Assembly (NCBI RefSeq): GCF_003014755.1
Contig: NZ_PYAW01000003.1
Span: forward strand, 186,001-250,000
Origin: Chitinophaga niastensis
Lineage (GTDB): Bacteria > Bacteroidota > Bacteroidia > Chitinophagales > Chitinophagaceae
DNA length: 64,000 bases
Reading direction: 5' to 3'
Shown: piece after piece, positions 1 to 8,900 of the stretch
Layout of the letters: every line of letters begins with the position of its first letter
How positions within the stretch are numbered: position 1 is the first letter of the stretch
Position numbers and translations under genes: made by a program
The notes under the pieces: model-generated
The model's input: the letters and a program-made list of their open reading frames with translations, nothing else
Database searches by the model: none
What the model was told of the DNA's origin: nothing

Positions 1-1216
1 TGTCGTCTGTAAAAGCGCTGAGATAACCTGCAGGCAATGTGTTGCTGGTACATTCCAGCCAGGTGGTATCTTTTACATTCGGAATGCATAGAATAACGTG
101 ATTGAACTGAGGAGAGGAAAAGTCTTCCCGTATAGTGTGCGCATCACTGCCAGCTTTTACCAGCGCCCAGTTGGACTTAATACCTGCTTCTTTTAGTAAA
201 GCCATCATATAATTGGTGAGGGCCTTACAATCGCCGTATCCTTTTGTTGCCACAGCAGTCGCATCAAATGTTTGCCAACCGCCTATTCCCAGCTGAATGC
301 CAATGTAGCGGCAGTTTTGCTGTACAAATTTATAGAGTACATTTATTTTATCTGTGCGGGTAGCAAGACCATCTGTCAGTTCGTGTACTTTTTGTTTGAC
401 ATTATCCGGTAATACATCCCTGCCTTCATTGAGGCGATATATGAAATCGCCAAAATCTTTCCAGGTGCTCATGCTACCTTTGTAATGATCTACTTCAAAG
501 TTGCCGGGGCCTAAGAATACACTAGGTGTGCGGCGATAAAACTCATCCGGATTAATTTCTGATTTCAAAGCGGCGAGTTGCTTTACTTCCCAGGTATAGG
601 TTTTTATATTTCTATCGGTGGTTACTACAGGGTCGCCTTTATACAGATAACTGCGGTAACGCAGTGCATAATCCCCCGGTACATTTACCACGAGCCGGCT
701 CTGTTCTACAGTACAGTAAATATCTTCCTGCGGCTGCCACAGCGGGAAGCGGCTGGTACCGTTAAAGCGCAGTTCCACTTCATATTCTATCGTATATGGA
801 TATACGTTATAATAAAATTTGTGCGCCTTCACACGGGCATCGGTCATCAGACTACCATCATCAACAGCGCTTATATCCTTGATATCACTTTGTTTCAGGC
901 GCTTAATCAGTTTCCCTTCTGCATCAAACAATGCGCCGCTGATAGATCTTACATCCTGCAGTTTATCGTAATACTCAATCAGGCTAACGTCTTTCGCCCC
1001 TGTTTCGTCCAGCACCGTGATTACATAATGTTGCGTCAGGCGTACATCACGCAGATCATTCACGGTAAGAATGGTTTCCGCCATTCTTTTAACCAGGTGT
1101 GCATTCTCTTTTAATGCAGCAGGAATAGTGCTCACGGGGTACGTTGGATCTCCTGCCAGTGCAGGTTGGGCAATGGTCAACAACAGGCCGGCAGCTAAGG
1201 ATAACAGCTTACGCAT
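1..1216 (-). CDS. DUF3857/transglutaminase-like exported protein (C-terminus cut by window edge)
   Basis: The reading frame is open from ATG 1216 to the left edge, so the C-terminus is missing. It begins with a signal peptide (MRKLLSLAAGLLL..., ending near ALA-G), followed by a DUF3857-type beta region and a transglutaminase-like fold. The core looks intact: Cys330 sits in GYGDCKAL, His373 in FNHVIL, and the acidic third residue appears to be Glu388 in WLECTS. The protein is predicted to be periplasmic or envelope-exposed. The ATG lies 3 nt after the stop of the upstream gene (1220-3235), so the two should be co-transcribed. Family membership is well supported. The substrate is unknown, and transglutaminase-fold proteins of this type may be proteases or binding proteins rather than cross-linkers. 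Confidence 0.85.
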   Translation of the reverse strand, partial: MRKLLSLAAGLLLTIAQPALAGDPTYPVSTIPAALKENAHLVKRMAETILTVNDLRDVRLTQHYVITVLDETGAKDVSLIEYYDKLQDVRSISGALFDAEGKLIKRLKQSDIKDISAVDDGSLMTDARVKAHKFYYNVYPYTIEYEVELRFNGTSRFPLWQPQEDIYCTVEQSRLVVNVPGDYALRYRSYLYKGDPVVTTDRNIKTYTWEVKQLAALKSEINPDEFYRRTPSVFLGPGNFEVDHYKGSMSTWKDFGDFIYRLNEGRDVLPDNVKQKVHELTDGLATRTDKINVLYKFVQQNCRYIGIQLGIGGWQTFDATAVATKGYGDCKALTNYMMALLKEAGIKSNWALVKAGSDAHTIREDFSSPQFNHVILCIPNVKDTTWLECTSNTLPAGYLSAFTDD

Positions 1217-1219
1217 GGA

Positions 1220-3235
1220 TTATTTTTTCTTTTTTAATACAATTTGTTCCGCCTGTTTCTTCACTATCAGATCAAAAAATTCTCTCAGCGAAGAATATTC
1301 ATCCGGCTCAAAGTTAGCCTTGGCAAGCTTTACACGGCAACGCAGCTGAATATGATTTTCCTGTTGCTGAATGAGATACTGGAACAGTCCATCATTTTCA
1401 TTAAACCTGGCCATCGCTCCTTTAGGTAGCTCATCTACTACATAACCTTCCGGCACATCCATATTAAAAGAGTATACTTCATCAGATACATGGCTCATTT
1501 CCACAGGGAATTTGCGCTCCATAGATTTGAAGGGATTATTCCTGTATGCTTCTCCAAAAAGTGGACTGATGTACAACACATCATCGTTTCCTACCTGCAT
1601 TTTAAAATCATACTTTACCAGTACAGGTGATTCCAGTTCTTTGATATCGTCTATGGCCTTGTTTTCCAGGGTTATTTCGCTGGTATAGGATTTTGTTATC
1701 TCTTTAAAAAATTCGTCTTCACTTTTATCCTTTACCTTTTTACGAACGCTGTAGGATTCAAAGTAGGTGGGCCTTTGCTGGAAAGAACCTGTTAAATAAC
1801 CATTCTCCAGCTTACCTAACGTAACGCTGGTAAATTTCTGTTCTCTCAATGAATCCGCTCCCAGTATCACCGGTGTAGCCGCTTCATTCACTGTTCTCGC
1901 AGCACCATTATAACAGGCTGCCGGCAATTTACCAAAACCCAGTAAAGGTTCAGAAGCATCCAGGTTAACAAATTCATCTCCCACGTATGCGCCTGCGATC
2001 AGGTAGTTAAAGCGGGTGGTTAGCGGGTAGAACTGATACACATAGCCATTATCACGTGTACTGAGTATTATAGGATATGACTCCAGTTTAGCGCGTTTAA
2101 GCATAGCTACCAACAACAGGTTGATCTCTGCAACATTCCCGTTTTTTGCATTGAAGGTAGTTTTAAGTGTTTTTTGCATCCACAGGGCAGAATGATCTGT
2201 ACAGGTGTAGTTATCACGCACCCAGGCGTATATTTTCTGTGCTTTTTCTTTATCTGTTTTAGCATCTTTTATCAGACCATCTACCACATCACCGAGGAAA
2301 CCATTATTATTATTCAAGGTACCACCCAGGTCTTCAGCTTTCATCAGATCTGTCATTAGTTGTTCCCAGGTACTCTGCACCGGTTTTCTTGGCTCTTCCG
2401 GCATGTTGTAAGCCGAAAGCTGGAATTCTATGCGATTAACATAATTATCTATGGTAGTGATAAAACTTTCATTCCGGATAGGCGGTACATCTTTCATTGC
2501 CCACTTATAAATGGTTACGTTGGGTGTAACCGTCACCGTATTAGAAGGGCCAGCTCCTCCCTGGCTTTCATTTCGAAAGCTAAGCGTAGTACGGGAAGGT
2601 TCTTTTGTGCGCACTACAAATGGCTCATAGCCTTGTGGAATAAGTATATAATCAAAATACTCCGGAATACCTACACTGTATTCACTCCAGAGTGCCGGGT
2701 ATTCGCCCTGAAAATTCCAGGCGCGCAAGTGCCGGTAATACGGCGAAGAAATGGTATAGGTGTATTCAATAATAGTACCTTCCTTCACTGCCGGCAATGC
2801 AAACTTTTTTACGATCAGGAACTTATCCTGTTTATCCGTAAATACGTTTTTACTGTCCATCCGGGTGTCTACTATTTCCCCGTTTTCCAGATTATATGAA
2901 ACGGCTTTCAGGTTGAGGATCCTTTCTTCCTGTCTATCGGATTTATACAATGGCACCTTCACAGTAGCCAGGTCATAGCCGTTCTTGTCAATGATCTTAA
3001 TACGGCGGTGGACTTTGAATACCAGTCGCAGATCCTTACCATCCGACTCAAAGGCAGAAGAACCAATTTCAGAAAGGATCACGGCATGTGCGCCGGTATC
3101 TTTCTCAAATTTTTTGACGTCAAATTCTTCTTTGGAAATCTTTCCGAATTTCATTTTGCTTCCATCCTGGGCAACAGCGGATGAAGCAATCAAACAACCC
3201 ATCATAAAGGTTAGCAAAACAGTGGTATAGCGCAT
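1220..3235 (-). CDS. DUF3857 protein with degenerate transglutaminase-like core
   Basis: Exported protein of about 671 residues with a signal peptide (MRYTTVLLTFMMG...SSAVAQ). A DUF3857-like N-terminal half (about 50-290) is followed by a transglutaminase-like domain (about 315-440) and a C-terminal beta region. The frame extends upstream to 3271, but a TAccTTTG box at 3269-3276 would place transcription start inside that extension, so ATG 3235 is preferred (3250 is an alternative). Where active relatives carry G-D-C this protein has G-N-V (Val368), and the usual FNH is FNY (Tyr411); only Asp426 (LDASEP) of the triad remains. It is therefore probably non-catalytic. It overlaps functionally with the intact paralogue 3 nt downstream. 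Role unknown; a binding or scaffolding partner is an inference. Confidence 0.85.
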   Translation of the reverse strand: MRYTTVLLTFMMGCLIASSAVAQDGSKMKFGKISKEEFDVKKFEKDTGAHAVILSEIGSSAFESDGKDLRLVFKVHRRIKIIDKNGYDLATVKVPLYKSDRQEERILNLKAVSYNLENGEIVDTRMDSKNVFTDKQDKFLIVKKFALPAVKEGTIIEYTYTISSPYYRHLRAWNFQGEYPALWSEYSVGIPEYFDYILIPQGYEPFVVRTKEPSRTTLSFRNESQGGAGPSNTVTVTPNVTIYKWAMKDVPPIRNESFITTIDNYVNRIEFQLSAYNMPEEPRKPVQSTWEQLMTDLMKAEDLGGTLNNNNGFLGDVVDGLIKDAKTDKEKAQKIYAWVRDNYTCTDHSALWMQKTLKTTFNAKNGNVAEINLLLVAMLKRAKLESYPIILSTRDNGYVYQFYPLTTRFNYLIAGAYVGDEFVNLDASEPLLGFGKLPAACYNGAARTVNEAATPVILGADSLREQKFTSVTLGKLENGYLTGSFQQRPTYFESYSVRKKVKDKSEDEFFKEITKSYTSEITLENKAIDDIKELESPVLVKYDFKMQVGNDDVLYISPLFGEAYRNNPFKSMERKFPVEMSHVSDEVYSFNMDVPEGYVVDELPKGAMARFNENDGLFQYLIQQQENHIQLRCRVKLAKANFEPDEYSSLREFFDLIVKKQAEQIVLKKKK

Positions 3236-3268
3236 ACAGATTACAGGCATACGGGATAATATGCGGAG

Positions 3269-3276
3269 CAAAGGTA
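3269..3276 (-). promoter_or_regulatory. Bacteroidota -7 box TAccTTTG for the DUF3857 pair
   Basis: On the minus strand the bases read TACCTTTG, matching the Bacteroidota housekeeping -7 consensus TAnnTTTG. No good TTTG -33 element is visible. Start of transcription would fall near 3262, about 27 nt before ATG 3235. The box sits just outside the left end of the long palindrome. Confidence 0.5.
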
Positions 3277-3278
3277 AA

Positions 3279-3772
3279 AAAATTACGCGGAAATTGTCTT
3301 TCTCCCGATTAGGATGATTATGCTGATTACCCTGATTTTATTTTTTTGATTTTGAAAAGATTGGCGAAGATTTCAGCGGGTATTGTCTGAACTGTGATTT
3401 TTGTGATTAGTATGATTATCCTGATGTGCGAAGATCTCAGCGGATATTGTCTGAACCAGGATTTTTAAGATTGAATGGATTACCCTGATGGGTGTTATAT
3501 TGTTTTTTATCTGGAAGATATTAACGAATATCTCCGCTTAGATCTTCGGCACCCATCAGGGTAATCCATTCAATCTTAAAAATCCTGGTTCAGACAATAT
3601 CCGCTGAGATCTTCGCACATCAGGATAATCATACTAATCACAAAAATCACAGTTCAGACAATACCCGCTGAAATCTTCGCTAATCTTTTGAATCTTTCAA
3701 AATCAAAAAATAAAATCATGGTAATCAGCATAATCATCCTAATCGGGAGAAAGACAATTTTCGCGTAATTTT
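3279..3772. repeat. Long imperfect palindrome, arms about 215-220 nt
   Basis: The sequence from 3279 to about 3494 is repeated as its near-perfect reverse complement from about 3550 to 3772, around a loop of roughly 55 nt. The outer 50 nt of the arms differ at about one position. Each arm itself contains two diverged tandem copies of a unit of about 65 nt (a CGAAGATnTCAGCGG start, a TATTGTCTGAAC middle and an ATnATCCTGATG or ATTACCCTGATG end). The loop holds a further partial copy (GAAGATCT...). It occupies essentially the whole gap between divergent genes. A cruciform or a very long RNA hairpin is possible. No coding frame or transposase is present. Confidence 0.9.
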
Positions 3773-3773
3773 G
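3766..3773 (+). promoter_or_regulatory. -7 box TAATTTTG just upstream of queG
   Basis: TAATTTTG fits TAnnTTTG and ends 5 nt before the queG ATG (3779), so the transcript would be leaderless or nearly so. It mirrors the outward-facing box at the other end of the palindrome. No clear -33 TTTG is seen. Confidence 0.45.
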
Positions 3774-3778
3774 CAGTA

Positions 3779-4693
3779 ATGACTCATACGTTATTCATAA
3801 AACAGCTGGCCAGTGAACTGGGATTTGACCATTGCGGCATTGCAAAAGCGGTGCAGTTGGATGAGGATGCGCGTCGGCTGGAAACGTGGCTCAATAAGGG
3901 TATGCATGGTAACATGCAATACATGGAGAATCATTTTGATAAAAGGATAGATCCCCGTAAACTGGTAGATGGCGCCCAATCGGTGATTACGCTGTTGTTT
4001 AATTACTTTCCTTCGGCGCAGCAACGTGAGGATGCACCGCGTATTTCAAAATACGCCTATGGACATGATTATCATGAGGTTATCAGAGCCAAACTAAAGA
4101 CCTTGTTGTTGCGGATGCAGGAACATATTGGTCCGGTACAGGGAAGGGGTTTTGTAGATTCAGCTCCCGTGCTGGAGCGTAGCTGGGCCCAACGTAGCGG
4201 TCTTGGCTGGATAGGCAAAAACGGTAACCTGATACATAAACAGGCAGGCTCTTTCTTTTTTATTGCTACGTTGATTACTGATATTGCGCTGGAGTACGAC
4301 AGCCCTGTTGGCGATTATTGCGGCACCTGTACCCGCTGCCTGGACGCCTGTCCTACCGAAGCATTGGTAGCACCCGGTGTAGTAGATGGCAGTAAATGTA
4401 TTTCCTATTTTACGATAGAGCTGAAGGATCAGCTTATCCCTGATAAAATGAAAGGACAGTTTGATAACTGGATGTTTGGTTGCGACACCTGCCAGGATGT
4501 TTGCCCCTGGAACCGCTTCTCCAAAGCTCACCAGGAAGCGGAATTCACACCCATACCTGCTATTCTGAACTTCACTACAAAAGACTGGGAAGAGCTGACA
4601 GAAGAAGCCTTTAAAGACATCTTCCGTCATTCTCCGCTCAAGCGCAGTAAGTTTGCGGGTATTCGCCGGAATATTAATTTTTTAAGCGATTAG
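3779..4693 (+). CDS. queG: Epoxyqueuosine reductase QueG
   Basis: The 304-residue cytoplasmic protein catalyses the last step of queuosine tRNA modification, reduction of epoxyqueuosine to queuosine, using cobalamin and two [4Fe-4S] clusters. The N-terminal B12-binding half carries the family pattern [10 protein letters not shown]...[12 protein letters not shown]. Ferredoxin-type cysteines are visible at C181/C184/C187/C191 ([12 protein letters not shown]) and C235/C238/C242 (CDTCQDVCP). It is shorter than the roughly 380-residue proteobacterial enzyme because the C-terminal HEAT-like extension is absent, which is usual in this phylum. It stands alone, divergent from the DUF3857 pair, with the palindrome as its upstream region. 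Identification is confident. Confidence 0.95.
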   Translation: MTHTLFIKQLASELGFDHCGIAKAVQLDEDARRLETWLNKGMHGNMQYMENHFDKRIDPRKLVDGAQSVITLLFNYFPSAQQREDAPRISKYAYGHDYHEVIRAKLKTLLLRMQEHIGPVQGRGFVDSAPVLERSWAQRSGLGWIGKNGNLIHKQAGSFFFIATLITDIALEYDSPVGDYCGTCTRCLDACPTEALVAPGVVDGSKCISYFTIELKDQLIPDKMKGQFDNWMFGCDTCQDVCPWNRFSKAHQEAEFTPIPAILNFTTKDWEELTEEAFKDIFRHSPLKRSKFAGIRRNINFLSD

Positions 4694-4696
4694 CAG

Positions 4697-4756
4697 TTAG
4701 CTTTTAGCAAAATGCAGCGGAGATAGTCATCTTCGCTGCATTTTGCTAAAAGCTAA
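4697..4756. terminator. Bidirectional terminator-like hairpin with 23-bp perfect stem
   Basis: TTAGCTTTTAGCAAAATGCAGCG-type arms (4697-4719 and 4734-4756) pair perfectly around a 14-nt loop between the convergent queG and DUF4350-like genes. The right arm overlaps the stop codon of the minus-strand gene. The stem carries A/T runs at its base, so it could act in both directions. Confidence 0.75.
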
Positions 4757-5562
4757 TGCCTGGCAGCTAAGCGTTGATTGATCAGCCATCGTGTAAAATC
4801 TGCTGCTGCACCATAGTTCTGATATTCTGCCGGTAATCTTTTACCATCTACATATTCATTATAAAACCACGGATCACCCACGGCAAACACAGTCCCTTTG
4901 CCTACTTTAGCCACGGCCATAATCACATAATCACCATCATTATATACTGACTTTGCAGGAGGTTGAATCTTCAGGGAAGATAACTCCTTGATATACACTT
5001 TTGTTACGTGCGGAAATATTTCATGATGAGGAGGGATGGTGAAGGAACCCTGCTCCCAATTGCGCCCCTGCACCCGGTTGCGGCTGTCGCCGTTGAAATG
5101 GATACCAAATTTTTCACTCAGGATATTAAAATGAGCAAATTCAGCGTTGGCAGAGTCATTTTCCATCAATACCAATACCCCACCGGCTTTCACCCAATCA
5201 TAAATGGCGCTGGCATCCTGCTCATTCATATAATTCGGATGTGGTGATTCTGTATCTGTATCCGGGTCAATAATCATGTAAATATCTGTTTGCTTCAGAT
5301 TAGCTGCTGTAGGTGCTTTCAGCAGACTATCCCTTTTTACGCCTAATGAATCGTAGATACCACCCCATACAGACAGGCCCCCACTATCCATTTCATCCCA
5401 GATATAATGCCATCTTACCTGGTTACCGGCCTTATCTTTTTTATGTTCATAATTATAGTAATAGTCGAGGGTGACGGTCATCCCCTTTCCCGGAAGCTTT
5501 TGTGCAGCAGCTGTCAATGCGATACTGCATAATAAAATAAGACTGGCAATAATTCGTTGCAT
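4753..5562 (-). CDS. Exported DUF4350-like (class I glutamine amidotransferase-fold) protein
   Basis: The 269-residue protein has a clear signal peptide (MQRIIASLILLCSIALTAAAQ). The body resembles the DUF4350/ThuA-like flavodoxin-type fold often attached to or near carbohydrate-active enzymes in Bacteroidota: YMIIDPDTDTESP near 95-107, then WVKAGGVLVLMEND near 123-136, and a C-terminal GKGTVFAVGDPWFYNEY segment. No recognisable catalytic triad was found, so a binding or structural role is as likely as hydrolysis. It is convergent with queG and divergent from the HTCS gene. Family assignment is by pattern memory only and is moderately secure; function is unknown. Confidence 0.6.
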   Translation of the reverse strand: MQRIIASLILLCSIALTAAAQKLPGKGMTVTLDYYYNYEHKKDKAGNQVRWHYIWDEMDSGGLSVWGGIYDSLGVKRDSLLKAPTAANLKQTDIYMIIDPDTDTESPHPNYMNEQDASAIYDWVKAGGVLVLMENDSANAEFAHFNILSEKFGIHFNGDSRNRVQGRNWEQGSFTIPPHHEIFPHVTKVYIKELSSLKIQPPAKSVYNDGDYVIMAVAKVGKGTVFAVGDPWFYNEYVDGKRLPAEYQNYGAAADFTRWLINQRLAARH

Positions 5563-5699
5563 CGATAATAAGATTGGAGAAAAAAAGTACTCAATAATCT
5601 TTAAAAATTATAATACAACGATATCAAAATTATCTAGTAATTATAAAATGGCTCTCATGGCCGATTCATACATTTTCTAAAATAATGTTTGCTAATTAC

Positions 5700-5730
5700 T
5701 TGACAATCGATTTAGCATCACCTACTTTTG
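5700..5730 (+). promoter_or_regulatory. Promoter of the HTCS gene (TTGaca-N17-TACTTTTG)
   Basis: TTGACA at 5700-5705 and TACTTTTG (TAnnTTTG) at 5723-5730, with 20 nt between TTG and TA, fit the Bacteroidota sigma-A layout. Transcription would begin near 5736, leaving a leader of about 240 nt before ATG 5979. The remaining 5563-5699 stretch is A/T-rich and holds nothing else recognisable. Confidence 0.65.
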
Positions 5731-5826
5731 TATCATCAGAGGTTAGCCTCACCCGCTGCCCCTCTCCATCGCAAACATCACTTACCGTATACCGGTTATG
5801 CCGGAACTATAGCTGATTAACTTTTT

Positions 5827-5940
5827 ATGGACCTGAGTGCCATAACGTGGAATTTTAGCAATAAAGGTCGAATTCTTTCGACCTTTCTTTGTTTATATGA
5901 CTGTTATCCCCTTTTATACTATATTGTTACGCAATTATAA
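5827..5940 (+). other. Possible 37-codon leader ORF upstream of the HTCS gene
   Basis: An ATG frame (MDLSAITWNFSNKGRILSTF...) runs 37 codons and stops 38 nt before the HTCS start, spanning the hairpin at 5863-5886. There is no obvious ribosome binding site or homology. It may be chance; it is recorded because it lies in an unusually long leader. Confidence 0.15.
5863..5886 (+). terminator. Terminator-like or attenuator hairpin in the HTCS leader
   Basis: AAAGGTCGAA and TTCGACCTTT form a 10-bp perfect stem with a TTCT loop, followed by the moderately T-rich CTTTGTTTAT. It lies downstream of the predicted promoter and about 90 nt before the start codon, so readthrough control is possible. Confidence 0.5.
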
Positions 5941-5978
5941 TTGTCAACTCAACAATTCATCAACCAAGGCGTGTGTAC

Positions 5979-8900
5979 ATGAGGAAGCGGGCATTATTCT
6001 TTATACTTTTTTTGCTGCTAACGAAAGTGATGTGGGGTCAAACCCTTTCATATCAGTTCAACCGGATTGATATCAACCAGGGCTTGTCTAACAACCAGGT
6101 CAACTGTATTTTAAAAGATAGTTCCGGTTTTATGTGGATAGGCACGGTATCCGGCCTTAACAGGTTTGATGGTTACAGCTTCAATGTTTTCCAGCATGAT
6201 CTGCGCGACAGCGCCTCTCTTTCGGACAATGCCGTCAATAAAATCATGGCTGGTCCCGGTCAGCAATTATGGATTCAAACACGCTCCGGTATTAATATAT
6301 TCGATCCCGTTAGTACACGCTTCAATCGCCGCCCGGAGACGGTTTTGCAGCAATGGGGCATTCCGGGAAATACGATTACGGATATTGTAAAAGACAAAAC
6401 CGGGCAATACTGGTTCCTTCATCCCTTTGCAGGTATTTATATTATTAACAGCCGCAACAAACCGGAAAAGCTCGTCCACACTGCCGATACTACCACCATT
6501 GCCACTAACAGCGTATCTGCCATGATACCTGACAAGGCCGGCGATTACTGGCTGCTGCACAGCAATGGTATCCTGGAAAAAATGGAAGCACGCAGCCATC
6601 GTATTGTATACCGGAACAACACCCTTGTCAGGCCCGACCTGAGCACATCGGCATGGTCGCTTGTAATGGACAATGACGGCGACCTGTGGCTTTTCCAGAG
6701 CAAGGAAGATAATGGTGTGTATTATTTCCATGTATCTCAGCACAGCTTTCAGCATATTGATCAAAGCACCCCCGGATTAGCCCTGAACAATAATATTGTA
6801 AGAGGTATTGTGCCCGATAACAACGGACTGGTATGGATCGGGACTGATCATGGCGGCGTGAATATCATTAATAAGAAAGAACACAGCATCCGTTATATTG
6901 AGAATATAGGAGATGATAACCGCAGCCTGAGTCAGAATAGCATCACCACACTTTATAAAGATAATACCGGCATCATCTGGATAGGTACTTTTAAGAAAGG
7001 ATTGAATTATTATCATGAGCACATGGTTAAGTTCCCCCTTTATCAGTACCAAACGTATAGCCGTAACAGTTTGCCTTATAATGACGTGAACCGTTTTGTA
7101 GAAGATGCCCGCGGCAATCTCTGGATAGGCACTAACGGCGGGGGATTGATCTATTTTGACCGCAGCCGCAACACTTTCACCTCCTACAAACACGAAGCCG
7201 GCAACGAAAACAGTATATCCGGTAACGTTATAGTGAGTTTGTGGATAGACCATGCACAGCAACTCTGGATAGGTACTTACTTTGGTGGGCTGGACCGCTT
7301 TGACGGCACCCGGTTTGTTCATTACAAACATGACCCGGCAAACAGCAACAGCATCAGTGATAACAGCATATGGGAAGTGCTGGAGGACCGGCAGCACCGG
7401 CTCTGGGTGGGTACCCTGAACGGAGGACTCAACGTAATGGACCCCGTTACACATCAATTCCACCAATTTACCAGTAAAGAAATTCCTTCCAGGTATATTT
7501 CGGCATTGCTGGAAGATAAACAAGGCAACCTTTGGATAGGTACTTCCGATGGACTGGATGTACATAACGGCAAAACCGGTGCCTTTACTCATTACAGCAA
7601 TGCACCCGCTACGCGCGGAAGTTTGAGCCATAATAATGTGGTCTGTATTTTTGAAGACAGTCAGGGCCGCATCTGGGTGGGAACCCGCGAAGGACTGGAC
7701 CTGTTTAATCCCGGCAGCAACAACTTCCGTACTTTCCGCAAGGAAGACGGCTTGCCCGACAACTCCGTGCTGAATATACTCGAAGCCAATGACCATAGTT
7801 TATGGATGAGTACTCCTAATGGCTTGTCCAGTCTGACTATTAAGCCAGGTGCTAACGCAAAGGGTTATACGTACCAGTTCAAAAATTATGATGAATCAGA
7901 TGGCCTGCAAGGCAAAGAATTCAATGAAAATGCAGCGTTGAAGACCAGTCGCGGTGAACTGATCTTTGGCGGCGGCAATGGTTTTAATCTCTTCTATCCC
8001 AATGCCATTACCGTAAACAGCAATGTGCCGCCGGTTGTACTCACCGATTTGCAGATCTTTAATAAAAGCATCCGGCCAGGTGAAAAAATAAATGGAAGGG
8101 TGTTATTGTCTGCTGCCATTCCTGAAACCAGGAGCATCACACTACAACATGGTGAAAATGTTTTCTCCCTGGAATTTGCTTCCCTGAACTATTTCCATCC
8201 GGAAAAAAACCGGTATGCCTACATGCTGGAAGGCTTTAGCAAAGACTGGTTATATACAGACGGACTTCAACGCAAAGCTACCTTCACCAACCTGGACCCC
8301 GGGGAATATACTTTCCGGGTGAAAGCATCCAATAATGATGGTGTATGGAATGAGCAGGGGCTTACCCTGCAAATCCGGGTGCTGCCTCCTTTCTGGAAAA
8401 CATGGCCCGCATTTTTACTGTATGTATTGCTGATTCTGGGAGCACTGCTACTGGCCCATAAACTGATACTTGAAAGAGAAAGACTGAAGTTCCGGATGGA
8501 GCAACAATCGCAGGAAGCGACGCGTATGCATGAACTGGACACGTTAAAAATCCGCTTCTTCACCAACGTAAGCCATGAGTTCAGAACACCGCTCAGTCTT
8601 ATTATAGCACCGCTGGAAAAGATCATCAAACAAACAACGGAAGGTGGTGTAAAAGCACAGCTGGAGCTCATGCAGCGCAATGCCCGCCGGTTACTCAACC
8701 TGGTGAACCAATTGCTCGACTTCCGTAAAATGGAAGTACAGGAAATAAAACTGCATGCCAATGAAGGGGATATGGTGGATTTTGTAAAAGAGCTGACGGG
8801 ATCTTTTTCCGACTTGTCGGACAAGAAGCATATACAGCTGGCCTTTCAAAGCGATGTGCAGGAATTGAAAATGTTATATGACGGAGATAAGATAGAGAAG

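Noticed and set aside
578-1114. A 178-codon plus-strand frame opposite the first DUF3857 gene
   Set aside because: It is antisense to a convincing coding region with catalytic motifs, and its own translation has no domain-like features.
3279-3772. The long palindrome as an insertion sequence or phase-variation inversion
   Set aside because: No transposase or recombinase frame and no target duplication were seen. The short loop contains no promoter or coding start whose inversion would matter.
4697-4756. The 23-bp perfect stem as a repeat-family member like the two long palindromes
   Set aside because: It is short, lies between convergent stops and lacks the GATTTTTnTGATT core; an ordinary bidirectional terminator is enough.
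6777-7796. A 339-codon open frame on the minus strand inside the HTCS gene
   Set aside because: It is antisense to the highly repetitive propeller region, whose codon pattern keeps the opposite frame open. It has no recognisable domain or promoter.
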